Notes under the pieces: model-generated
What the model was told of the DNA's origin: nothing
The model's input: the letters and a program-made list of their open reading frames with translations, nothing else
Database searches by the model: none
Translations under genes and position numbers: made by a program
In this document: piece after piece, positions 27,556 through 35,093 of the stretch
Layout of the letters: each line of letters begins with the position of its first letter
Position numbering within the stretch: position 1 is the first letter of the stretch
Assembly (NCBI RefSeq): GCF_017168235.1
Contig: NZ_JABFAO010000011.1
Location: 555,513-619,512 of the forward strand
Origin: Rhodococcus sp. KRD197
GTDB taxonomy: Bacteria > Actinomycetota > Actinomycetes > Mycobacteriales > Mycobacteriaceae
Direction: 5' to 3'
Length of the DNA stretch: 64,000 bases

Positions 27556-28404
27556 CTAGCTGCTGAACTTGTCCGGATCCGGGCCGGTTCGGCCGTCCGG
27601 GGTGTCCAGTGCGTTGATCTGCTGGATCTCGTCATTGCTGAGCGCGAAGCCGAAGACATCGAAGTTGCTCGCGATGCGCTCAGGCGTGACGGACTTCGGG
27701 ATCACGACGTTGCCGAGTTGAATGTGCCACCGCAGAATCACCTGAGCAGGCGTCACACCGTGGGCCTCGGCGATCGGCGCGAAAGCCGGATCGTCGAGCA
27801 CGGTGCCGGAACCGAGTGGGCTCCACGCCTCGGTGGCGATCGCGTGCGCGGTGTGAAAGGCCCGCAGTTCCTCCTGGATGAGGCGCGGATGCAGCTCGAT
27901 CTGATTCACCGCGGGGGTCTCACCGACCGCATCGATCAGCTTCTCGAGCGTCGGGATGGTGAAGTTGGAGACGCCGATGGAGCCGATGCGGCCGTCGGAC
28001 TTCAGCTTCTGGAACGCCTTGAATGTGTCGATGTACTTGCCGCGGTCGAGCTGCTGCCAGTGGATGAGGTACAGATCGAGGTAGTCGAGGCCGAGTCGTT
28101 CCATGCTGGCGTCGAACGCCTTCAAGGTCGAGTCGTAGCCCTGGTCGTCATTCCATAGCTTGGTGGTGATGAACAGCTCGTCGCGCGCGATGCCCGACTC
28201 GGCGATCGCCTTGCCGGTGCCGGTCTCGTTCTCGTACACCTTCGCGGTGTCGATGCTGCGGTAGCCGACTTTGAGCGCCTCGGACACTGCGGCCTGGGCG
28301 CCGTCGTCGGGAACCTGCCACACACCGAATCCGAGCTGGGGAATCGCGTGCCCGTCGTTGAGCACGATTGTCGGAACAGTACTGGTCTCGGCTGAAAACG
28401 TCAT
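27556..28404 (-). CDS. Aldo/keto reductase (2,5-diketo-gluconate reductase-like)
   Basis: This 282-residue TIM-barrel reductase has NDGHAIPQLGFGVWQVP at the start and the catalytic Asp and Tyr in RSIDTAKVYENE (about residue 50). Lys and His are in FITTKLWNDDQ and LYLIHWQ. The C-terminal NADPH site contains VIPKSVTPERIASNFDVF. It belongs to the AKR5-like cluster of NADPH-dependent carbonyl reductases. The start at 28404 is the second of two nearby ATGs. A longer frame to 28500 would overlap the ABC-F promoter. It is divergent from the ABC-F gene. Confidence 0.9.
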   Translation of the reverse strand: MTFSAETSTVPTIVLNDGHAIPQLGFGVWQVPDDGAQAAVSEALKVGYRSIDTAKVYENETGTGKAIAESGIARDELFITTKLWNDDQGYDSTLKAFDASMERLGLDYLDLYLIHWQQLDRGKYIDTFKAFQKLKSDGRIGSIGVSNFTIPTLEKLIDAVGETPAVNQIELHPRLIQEELRAFHTAHAIATEAWSPLGSGTVLDDPAFAPIAEAHGVTPAQVILRWHIQLGNVVIPKSVTPERIASNFDVFGFALSNDEIQQINALDTPDGRTGPDPDKFSS

Positions 28405-28451
28405 ACACATTGCAACTGCCGGGCGGGCGGCTGTGTTCCCGACCTGTCTTG

Positions 28452-28457
28452 GATACT
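28452..28457 (+). promoter_or_regulatory. Putative -10 box (GATACT) for leaderless ABC-F mRNA
   Basis: GATACT is followed by six bases and then the GTG start at 28464, the spacing expected if transcription begins at the start codon. No ribosome-binding site precedes the GTG. Confidence 0.4.
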
Positions 28458-28463
28458 TCAGAG

Positions 28464-30098
28464 GTGACTGCGACGCTCCGAATCGACGACCTTGCTGCAT
28501 TTCACGGCGATCGCACCCTGTTCTCCGGGCTCGACCTCACTGTCACGGAAGGTGACGTGATCGGTCTCGTCGGCGCCAACGGCGCGGGAAAATCGACGCT
28601 GCTGACGCTGCTGGCCGGAGTGGGGACTGCAGATTGGGAGGGTGAGATCCGCACCAGCCCACCCGACGCCACCGTCGGCTATCTCGCGCAGGAACCCGAG
28701 CGGCTGGCCGGGGAATCGGTTCTCGCGTTCGTCGGCCGACGAACCGGAGTCACCGCCGCGGAACAGGCGATGAACGAGGCGGCCGAGGCACTGGGCGGCG
28801 AGGACGGTGAGGACCGCTACACCCCTGCCCTCGAACGCTGGCTCGCACTCGGCGGGGCCGATCTTCAGGAGCGGACCGCGAAAGTGCTGGCCGAGCTGGG
28901 CTTGGATGTCGACGGCAGTGCTTTGATGTCGACGCTGTCCGGAGGACAGGCCGCGCGCGCAGGCTTGGCGGCCATTTTGCTCGCCCGGTACGACATCCTG
29001 CTGCTCGACGAGCCCACCAACGATCTCGATCTCGCGGGCCTGGAGCAGCTGGAACGGTTCGTCGTCGATACCCGTGCCGCCATCGTGGTGGTGAGCCACG
29101 ACCGCGAGTTCCTGGCTCGGACGGTCACCGGCATCGTCGAGTTGGATCGCGCACAGCATCGGATCGACGTGTACGACGGCAGCTACGAGTCGTACCTCGC
29201 CGAGCGTGAGATCGCTCGCGAGCATGCCCGCGAGAAATACGACGAGTTCGCCGATACCAAGGCCTCGCTGGAATCGCGTGCGCAGATGCAGCGAAACTGG
29301 ATGGAATCCGGTGTCCGCAATGCTCGCCGCAAGGCGACCGACAACGACAAGATCGCCCGCAAGACCCGCGCCGAATCGACCGAGAAGCAGGCCGCGAAGG
29401 CCCGTCAGACCCAGCGCCGGATCGAACGCCTCGAGGTGGTCGAGGAGCCGCGCAAGGAGTGGGAGCTGCGGATGGAGATCGCTGCCGCGCCGCGCAGTGG
29501 AACGGTCGTCGCGACGGCGAGCGGCGCCGTGGTTCGGCGCGAGGGCTTCACCTTCGGCCCCGTCACCACGGCGATCGAGTGGGGCGATCGCATTCTGATC
29601 ACCGGTCCGAACGGATCCGGCAAGACGACGTTGCTCTCGGTATTGCTGGGCAGGCTCAGCCCGGACGAGGGATCGGCCTCACTGGGATCCGGGGTCTCCG
29701 TCGGTGAAATCGACCAGGCCCGCGGGCTCTTCGTGGGCTCGGACACCGTATCGGAGGCGCTCGGTGCCGCGGTGCCCGAGTGGCCCGACGCCGAGGTGCG
29801 CACGCTGCTCGCGAAGTTCGGGTTGCGCGGGGACGATGCGCTGCGCCCCGCGTCGTCCCTCTCACCCGGCGAGCGGACCCGCGCAGCGCTGGCATTGCTT
29901 CAGGCTCGCGGCGTGAACCTCCTCGTACTGGACGAGCCGACCAACCACCTCGATCTGCCCGCGATCGAGCAACTCGAGCGGGCGATGGAGAACTTCGAGG
30001 GCACCCTGTTGCTGGTGACGCACGATCGCCGAATGCTCGACACGGTCCGAAGCACGAGGCACTGGACGATGGCGGATGGGCAACTGAGCGAGCTGTGA
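28464..30098 (+). CDS. ABC-F family ATPase
   Basis: This 544-residue protein has two ABC domains and no membrane helices. Domain 1 has GANGAGKST, LSGGQAAR and DILLLDEPTND. Domain 2 has GPNGSGKTT, LSPGERTR and LLVLDEPTNHLD. They are joined by a charged linker (about residues 225-330, rich in Arg, Lys and Glu), as in ribosome-associated ABC-F factors. It probably acts on translating ribosomes. Some members give antibiotic resistance. The GTG at 28464 matches the family start. A frame starting at 28368 adds an unlikely leader. A hairpin follows the stop. Confidence 0.9.
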   Translation: MTATLRIDDLAAFHGDRTLFSGLDLTVTEGDVIGLVGANGAGKSTLLTLLAGVGTADWEGEIRTSPPDATVGYLAQEPERLAGESVLAFVGRRTGVTAAEQAMNEAAEALGGEDGEDRYTPALERWLALGGADLQERTAKVLAELGLDVDGSALMSTLSGGQAARAGLAAILLARYDILLLDEPTNDLDLAGLEQLERFVVDTRAAIVVVSHDREFLARTVTGIVELDRAQHRIDVYDGSYESYLAEREIAREHAREKYDEFADTKASLESRAQMQRNWMESGVRNARRKATDNDKIARKTRAESTEKQAAKARQTQRRIERLEVVEEPRKEWELRMEIAAAPRSGTVVATASGAVVRREGFTFGPVTTAIEWGDRILITGPNGSGKTTLLSVLLGRLSPDEGSASLGSGVSVGEIDQARGLFVGSDTVSEALGAAVPEWPDAEVRTLLAKFGLRGDDALRPASSLSPGERTRAALALLQARGVNLLVLDEPTNHLDLPAIEQLERAMENFEGTLLLVTHDRRMLDTVRSTRHWTMADGQLSEL

Positions 30099-30108
30099 GA
30101 CGCAGTGA

Positions 30109-30155
30109 AATCGGGTGCAGCCAGCCGCGCCAGGCGCGGTCAGCTGCACCCGATT
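30109..30155. terminator. Bidirectional hairpin terminator
   Basis: A 13-bp perfect outer stem (AATCGGGTGCAGC with GCTGCACCCGATT) encloses a smaller GC-rich stem. It lies between the convergent ABC-F gene and alpha/beta hydrolase gene, 10 bp after one stop and 17 bp before the other, and probably ends both transcripts. Confidence 0.75.
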
Positions 30156-30172
30156 CGCTTCGAATTCTTGGT

Positions 30173-31003
30173 TCAGCCCAGCAGAATCTCGTCTACCTCA
30201 GCGGAAGGGTGCATCGGTAGTCCGTGATGCGTGGCGTCGTCGAGGATCACCGTTCTCGCTGTCGGCAGAACGGTGCGCACTGCCGACGCGATGCGAGCGG
30301 CGTTGTGCACCTTGCCCTTACCTGCCAGCACCACTGTGGTTTCGACACCGAAGTTCTCGAATACAGCGGGCTTGGGCCGCGCGGGAACGACGGTCTTCGC
30401 CGTCGGGACATCTGCGGCTCCGAGCGCGAGCACGTCGAGCCAGTCGGGATCCAATGCCAGGCCACCGGTCTCCCACCGTACGAATCGTCGTTGCCGTTTG
30501 TCGTTGGGAAAGAGCAGAACCGGGATGGCGTGCAGCAGGTACCGCGGACTCATGGAGCCGAAGCAAGCATTGGGATCGAGCAGCGTGAGCGCGTCGACGC
30601 GACCTGGATTGCGAAGCGCGTAGGCCAGGGCGATCATCGCGCCGTAGGAATGCCCGCACAGCGCCGCCGTGAACACATGCAACCCATCCAGCACGGCCGT
30701 CACCCAGTTCAGCAACTCGTCCAGGGAGTCGATGGACCGCACACCGGGAACGCTGCGTCCGACGTCGCCCATCGGATCGACCGCGTACACCCGATAGCGC
30801 TGTGAGAGCGCGGCCACGTTGGCGAACCACACGGTGGACGTCGCACCGGCCCCCGGCAGTAGCACCAGCGCGGGGGCATCGACGGGTCCACAGGCGTTGA
30901 TCCGGGTGGTCCCGTGCACCGTGTTCACGTCGATGGCCTCGACATCTGCCGGCCACTTCTGCAGCACTCGGTCGTAGGCAGAGAAGAACTCGTCGAGCGT
31001 CAT
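30173..31003 (-). CDS. Alpha/beta hydrolase
   Basis: This 276-residue hydrolase has oxyanion segment LLPGAGATS, nucleophile elbow GHSYGA (about residue 120), Asp candidates in the middle and a C-terminal His in DATHHGLPMH. The predicted cap is small. The start at 31003 has a GGGGGAT site upstream. A longer frame to 31192 would enter the divergent MarR gene. It is probably controlled by that MarR regulator through the palindrome at 31019-31033. The substrate is unknown. Confidence 0.85.
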   Translation of the reverse strand: MTLDEFFSAYDRVLQKWPADVEAIDVNTVHGTTRINACGPVDAPALVLLPGAGATSTVWFANVAALSQRYRVYAVDPMGDVGRSVPGVRSIDSLDELLNWVTAVLDGLHVFTAALCGHSYGAMIALAYALRNPGRVDALTLLDPNACFGSMSPRYLLHAIPVLLFPNDKRQRRFVRWETGGLALDPDWLDVLALGAADVPTAKTVVPARPKPAVFENFGVETTVVLAGKGKVHNAARIASAVRTVLPTARTVILDDATHHGLPMHPSAEVDEILLG

Positions 31004-31018
31004 CGCATCCCCCAATTC

Positions 31019-31033
31019 TCTCGATGATCGAGA
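31019..31033. promoter_or_regulatory. Perfect palindrome between hydrolase and marR genes, likely operator
   Basis: TCTCGAT-G-ATCGAGA is a perfect 7-bp inverted repeat around one base. On the minus strand it lies directly after a TACTAT -10-like box (31033-31038), so a bound repressor would block transcription of the hydrolase gene. The divergent MarR protein is the obvious candidate. Confidence 0.55.
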
Positions 31034-31084
31034 TAGTAGACAATAGAGAGACCGTACGTCCAGCATCGCCCGAGGAATCGACAC

Positions 31085-31552
31085 ATGACCGAACCTGACT
31101 CCACCGAACTCGTCGCTGTGCATCGATTGCGCGCACTGACCGTCGAGCTCGATCTGCTCGGCGCAGACTTCGCCCAGAAGCACTCGCTTCACCCGACAGA
31201 CATTCGCGCGCTGATCTGCCTACTGGACGCCGACCGAGCTGGAAAGCGCGCCACGCCGGGCTGGCTCGGCGGACAGCTGGGTCTGGAATCCGCGTCGGTC
31301 ACGGCACTGATAGATCGCATGACCAAGCGAGACTTGGTATCACGCGAACACGACCCAACCGATCGCCGACGAGTACTCCTACGCGTCACCGCACATGCAG
31401 CCGAACTCGGTACCACATTCTTCGGCCCCGTCATCGACCGCGCCGTCAACGAACTCGCGCGTTTCACACCCGAGCAGCGCGCCACGATCGACGAATTCCT
31501 GACGGCCATGCATGCAGTGGTCGCGGCGACTCGCGAACAACAGAACCCCTAG
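31085..31552 (+). CDS. MarR-family transcriptional regulator
   Basis: This 155-residue winged-helix protein has a recognition region WLGGQLGLESASVTALIDRM (about residues 60-80) and a wing with SREHDPTDRRRVLLRVT (about 86-102), both typical of MarR. Flanking helices form the dimer interface. It is divergent from the hydrolase gene, with 81 bp between and a perfect palindrome in the gap. It probably represses that gene, and perhaps itself, until a small phenolic or lipophilic ligand binds. The ligand is unknown. Confidence 0.9.
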   Translation: MTEPDSTELVAVHRLRALTVELDLLGADFAQKHSLHPTDIRALICLLDADRAGKRATPGWLGGQLGLESASVTALIDRMTKRDLVSREHDPTDRRRVLLRVTAHAAELGTTFFGPVIDRAVNELARFTPEQRATIDEFLTAMHAVVAATREQQNP

Positions 31553-31579
31553 ACGCATCGACAATTCTGTTACTACCGG

Positions 31580-31608
31580 TTGACACATCGTTGGGTTTAT
31601 ACAACACT
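31580..31608 (+). promoter_or_regulatory. Putative promoter of the XRE/ABC operon
   Basis: A consensus TTGACA (31580-31585) is 17 bases from AACACT (31603-31608), which is 7 bases from the ATG at 31616, so the mRNA could be leaderless. An imperfect dyad, GTTG...TATACAAC, lies in the spacer and might be an operator for the XRE protein. The -10 match is weak. Confidence 0.4.
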
Positions 31609-31615
31609 TCGTTCC

Positions 31616-31888
31616 ATGAGCCCCGTCAAGCGTGGCAACACGCTCCCGATCTACAACCGGGTGGGAGTTCTGCGAGCCGAACGAAAAATGAGCCGCGCGC
31701 AACTGGCCGAACTGATCGAGGTGAACCCACAGACAGTGGGCGCACTGGAACGAGGCGACCACTACCCCAGCCTCGACCTTGCGATGCGAATCTGCGACGT
31801 CTTCGACCTCCCCGTCGAGGCAGTGTTCTCGCGACAAGAACTCGGACCACTCTCCGCCGAACTCTTCCGAAGGGAGAAGAACGCATGA
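31616..31888 (+). CDS. Small XRE/Cro-type regulator
   Basis: This 90-residue regulator is a single helix-turn-helix: SRAQLAELIEVNPQTVGALERGD, then YPSLDLAMRICDVFDLPVEAVFS, the pattern of compact regulators that sit in front of membrane-protein or transporter genes. The start at 31616 drops an in-frame extension from 31580 that would cover the promoter. Its stop overlaps the ATG of the next gene. It is the first gene of a five-gene operon and likely an autorepressor. Confidence 0.88.
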   Translation: MSPVKRGNTLPIYNRVGVLRAERKMSRAQLAELIEVNPQTVGALERGDHYPSLDLAMRICDVFDLPVEAVFSRQELGPLSAELFRREKNA

Positions 31889-32433
31889 ACACCTCCGACT
31901 CGAACGTTCTCACCCGATACCAGGCCTACCGAACCCGGCGCTTCATCGAGAACGACGCGAAAACCCGCCACTGGCTTCCGAAATGGCGTACGCAGCGCCG
32001 AAGACGCGCACTCGCGCTGGGCCTCGTCACCCTGTTCGCGATTTCCATCGTGGCTGCAGTGGCAGCACAGTGGTCCGAGGCGGCGGTCATCACCTGGGTG
32101 GCCACACTGCTGCTGTTCATCCCCCTGTGGACGATGGTGCAAATCGTGTCCAATCGCGGAGCCGACGCCCCGGTCGACGTCCTCGACGAATGGGAAATCA
32201 AGCGCCGCAACGAGGCTCGATCGGTCGGCTTGACGATAACCCAGGCATTGGGAATCGCCGCGGCCTTCTACCTGCTCTTCGGATCCAACATCTTCGACGG
32301 CAGTGACTTCGCATTCTCGGGCGGAGCACTCGTGTTCACGTTCGTGATGCTCGGTGGGTGTAGTCCCGCCATGACCCTCGCGTGGACCACACCCGACCCC
32401 GACGCCGATGACCTGACGGAGATCGCATCATGA
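31885..32433 (+). CDS. Four-helix membrane protein, paralogue A
   Basis: The 182-residue protein has a basic cytoplasmic N-terminus of about 40 residues (TRYQAYRTRRFIENDAKTR, then a run of arginines). About four membrane helices follow in two pairs, separated by a cytoplasmic loop with DEWEIKRRNEARSVGLT. Codons 3-41 are identical at the DNA level to those of the next gene, while the rest is only moderately similar. It overlaps both neighbours by ATGA. I do not recognise a named family. Position suggests a membrane partner or regulator of the ABC exporter encoded downstream. Confidence 0.8.
   Translation: MNTSDSNVLTRYQAYRTRRFIENDAKTRHWLPKWRTQRRRRALALGLVTLFAISIVAAVAAQWSEAAVITWVATLLLFIPLWTMVQIVSNRGADAPVDVLDEWEIKRRNEARSVGLTITQALGIAAAFYLLFGSNIFDGSDFAFSGGALVFTFVMLGGCSPAMTLAWTTPDPDADDLTEIAS
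31891..32007 (+). repeat. 117-bp identical block, copy 1
   Basis: These 117 bases coding for the N-terminus of membrane paralogue A are identical, including every synonymous position, to 32436-32552 in paralogue B. Identity ends abruptly after the arginine run. Confidence 0.85.
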
Positions 32434-32963
32434 CCACCTCCGACTCGAACGTTCTCACCCGATACCAGGCCTACCGAACCCGGCGCTTCATCGAGAACGA
32501 CGCGAAAACCCGCCACTGGCTTCCGAAATGGCGTACGCAGCGCCGAAGACGCATGCTTGCTATCGCAGTGGCGGCCACCCTGATCATCCTGTTGATCATT
32601 TCGATCTGTTCCTTGTTTCTCGAATGGGTACCGATTGCTTGGCTTCCGGCCACCGCACTGTTTCTTGTTCTGTGGACGATGCTGCAGACGGTGTCCGGGC
32701 GACACAGCGATGCTCCGACGGGAGCCCTGGACGAGTGGGAAGTGCAGCAGCGCAACGAGGCTCGATCCATCGGGCTCACCATCACACAGGGAACGGTGCT
32801 GGCCGCGATTGTCCCGTTGATCTTTCTGTCGACGACGATCGACAACGAGAACCTCGCCTATGCGGGAGCGTCCTGGACTCTCACGGCGCTGCTGGCCGGA
32901 ATCTGCTCACCCGCAATAATTCTCGCTTGGATCACCCCCGACCCCGATCCCGAAGACCTCTGA
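32430..32963 (+). CDS. Four-helix membrane protein, paralogue B
   Basis: The 177-residue paralogue has the same architecture as the preceding gene: identical basic N-terminus, four helices, cytoplasmic DEWEVQQRNEARSIGLTIT loop, and a C-terminal AWITPDPDPEDL matching AWTTPDPDADDL. The ATG overlaps the stop of paralogue A. It is followed after 37 bp by the ABC ATPase gene. The two products could form a heteromer. Function is unknown. Confidence 0.8.
   Translation: MTTSDSNVLTRYQAYRTRRFIENDAKTRHWLPKWRTQRRRRMLAIAVAATLIILLIISICSLFLEWVPIAWLPATALFLVLWTMLQTVSGRHSDAPTGALDEWEVQQRNEARSIGLTITQGTVLAAIVPLIFLSTTIDNENLAYAGASWTLTALLAGICSPAIILAWITPDPDPEDL
32436..32552 (+). repeat. 117-bp identical block, copy 2
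   Basis: This is the second copy of the identical coding block at 31891-32007, a direct repeat with 545-bp period. Recombination between copies would fuse the two membrane genes into one without changing frame. Confidence 0.85.
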
Positions 32964-33000
32964 CGCTCGAAGAACTCTGACACTCGAAGAGAAGGGCACC

Positions 33001-33894
33001 ATGAGCACTCTCACGATCGACAACATCTCCAAGAGATACGGCGACACCATCGCCCTCGACTCGCTCAGTTTCGATGTACGGCCCGGTGAACTGTTCGGCT
33101 TCGTCGGCAGCAACGGAGCCGGCAAGACCACCACCATGCGCATCACCCTCGGAGTGCTGTCGGCCGACTCGGGCCAGGTACTGCTCGGCGGCAAACCCGT
33201 CGACCTCGATGTGCGCCGCACCATCGGCTACATGCCGGAGGAACGCGGCCTCTACCCCAAGATGAAGGTCGGACCCCAGCTGGAATACCTGGCGCAGTTG
33301 CACGGCCTGTCCAAGTCCGACTCCGAATCCGCGGTACAGCGATGGACCGAAAGGCTCGGCATCTCCGCCAGACTGAACGACACCGTCGACGCATTGAGCC
33401 TGGGCAATCAGCAGCGTGTGCAGCTTGCGGCAGCACTCGTGCACGACCCGGCCGTGCTGGTGCTCGACGAACCCTTCTCCGGCCTCGACCCGGTCGCCGT
33501 CGACGTGATGAGCGAGGTGCTGCGCGAGAAGGCCGCCTCCGGTGTCCCCGTCATCTTCTCGAGCCACCAACTGGATCTGGTGCAGCGACTGTGCGACCGC
33601 GTCGGCATCATCGCCGCCGGTTCGATGAAGGCAGTCGGAACCGTCGACGAACTGCGCGGCAGCGGGAATGCGCAGCTCGAAGTACACGCGCCGGCTGCCA
33701 CACCGGGATGGGCCGACGGTATCCCCGGAGTCGAGACGGTCGACCACTCACACGGCACAACCCTCCTCAGCATCAAGCCGGGCACCGACGACCAGGCCAT
33801 TCTCCACGCCGCTCTGGCAACCGGACCGGTCCACGAATTCTCGACGCACAAACCATCCTTGAGCGATCTGTTCCGAGAGGCGGTCGAAGCATGA
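33001..33894 (+). CDS. ABC transporter ATPase, NatA/YhaQ type
   Basis: This 297-residue ATPase has Walker A GSNGAGKTT (about residue 38), a Q-loop region YMPEERGLYPKMKV, a signature region SLGNQQRVQLAAAL (LGNQQ in place of LSGGQ), Walker B VLVLDEPFSGLD, and SSHQLD with the switch His. The C-terminal part (about 215-297) fits the DUF4162 domain of NatA/EcsA-like exporters. The ATG follows AGAGAAGGG. It is coupled to the permease gene by ATGA overlap. Likely role: efflux of Na+ or a small toxic compound or peptide. Confidence 0.9.
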   Translation: MSTLTIDNISKRYGDTIALDSLSFDVRPGELFGFVGSNGAGKTTTMRITLGVLSADSGQVLLGGKPVDLDVRRTIGYMPEERGLYPKMKVGPQLEYLAQLHGLSKSDSESAVQRWTERLGISARLNDTVDALSLGNQQRVQLAAALVHDPAVLVLDEPFSGLDPVAVDVMSEVLREKAASGVPVIFSSHQLDLVQRLCDRVGIIAAGSMKAVGTVDELRGSGNAQLEVHAPAATPGWADGIPGVETVDHSHGTTLLSIKPGTDDQAILHAALATGPVHEFSTHKPSLSDLFREAVEA

Positions 33895-35084
33895 ACCACA
33901 ACGTCAGCTCCAGCAGAGCCATCGGATTGATCGCCCGACGCGAGTTCACCGTGCAGGTGATGAAGAAGAGCTTCGTCATCAGCAACATCATCATCCTGGC
34001 CGCCATCATCGGCGGAATCGTCGCCTACTCCATCTTCTCCGGCGGCGGCGAGGACCGCGACGCCATCGGAGTCGTGGGCGATCAGTCCATCGCCGCCGTA
34101 CTGCAGGCGAACGGAGACGCCATCGGCTATCCCGTGGAGGTCCGCGAGATCGCGGACGCGGCGGCCGCACGCGCGGACGTCGAATCCGGTGATCTCGCAG
34201 TAGCTCTCGTACCAGGTGGTTCAGGCGCCTACACCGCCATCACCGACTCCGAACTGATCGGAGCCCTGCGGGCCGTTGTCGAGGGCAGTGTGCAAACGCA
34301 GGCCACCGACGGCGCACTCGCCGCCCAAGACGTCGACCAGGCAGCTCTGGCGGCGGCAACGGCGAACGCGACAGTCACCGTCACCGCGATCGATCCGCCG
34401 GATCCGGAGGCCGGCCAGCGCGTTGCACTGTCCCTGGCCGCGGTGTTCATTCTCTACGCCCAGATCATCGGCTTCGGCATGTATGTCGCCATGGGTGTCG
34501 TGGAGGAGAAGTCCTCGCGCGTCGTCGAACTGCTGCTCTCGACGGTTCGGCCGCTGCAACTGCTATGGGGCAAGATTCTCGGCATCGGGGCGGTCGGCAT
34601 CCTGCAACTCGCACTGTACGGCGTGGCCGGTGTCGGGGCCGGCTTGGCGACCGGAGTCCTGACCGTCACCGGTACTGCCATCAGCGTGTTCGTCGGCACC
34701 CTCGGTTGGTTCGTGCTCGGCTTCGCATTCTTCGCGGTGCTCTACGCCGCCGGCGGGTCGATGGTTTCCCGCCAGGAGGACGTCAACTCGACGACGATGC
34801 CGCTGCTTGTGTTGATCATGGCGATGTTCTTCGCGGCGTTCTACTCGGTCGGCGATCCGGAGAGCACCCTGAGCAACGTGCTCAGCTGGATACCCCCGTT
34901 CTCCGCCGTCATGATGCCGTTGCGCATCGCAGCGGGAGTGGCACCGCTCTACCAGATCGTGGGGACCGTCCTGATCATGGCCGCGACCACCGCAGCGCTC
35001 GCCGTCGTCGCAGCGAAGATCTACCAACGCTCCATCCTGAGGATCGGTAAGACCGTCACGTGGAAGGAAGCGTTTGCTCGCTAA
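33891..35084 (+). CDS. ABC-2 type permease, NatB/YhaP type
   Basis: This 397-residue permease has an N-terminal RREFTVQVMKKSFVIS segment, one membrane helix (about residues 30-52) and an extracytoplasmic domain of about 130 residues. Five C-terminal helices follow, with EEKSSRVVELLLSTVRPLQL between the first two, the diagnostic cytoplasmic motif of the NatB group. It pairs with the preceding ATPase. An open frame continues upstream but lies inside the ATPase gene. The TAA stop overlaps the -10 box proposed for accD3. Confidence 0.9.
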   Translation: MNHNVSSSRAIGLIARREFTVQVMKKSFVISNIIILAAIIGGIVAYSIFSGGGEDRDAIGVVGDQSIAAVLQANGDAIGYPVEVREIADAAAARADVESGDLAVALVPGGSGAYTAITDSELIGALRAVVEGSVQTQATDGALAAQDVDQAALAAATANATVTVTAIDPPDPEAGQRVALSLAAVFILYAQIIGFGMYVAMGVVEEKSSRVVELLLSTVRPLQLLWGKILGIGAVGILQLALYGVAGVGAGLATGVLTVTGTAISVFVGTLGWFVLGFAFFAVLYAAGGSMVSRQEDVNSTTMPLLVLIMAMFFAAFYSVGDPESTLSNVLSWIPPFSAVMMPLRIAAGVAPLYQIVGTVLIMAATTAALAVVAAKIYQRSILRIGKTVTWKEAFAR

Positions 35085-35087
35085 GCT
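35082..35087 (+). promoter_or_regulatory. Putative -10 box (TAAGCT) for leaderless accD3 mRNA
   Basis: TAAGCT overlaps the permease stop and lies six bases before the accD3 ATG at 35094. No ribosome-binding site is present, so a leaderless transcript is likely. Confidence 0.4.
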
Positions 35088-35093
35088 CTCCCC

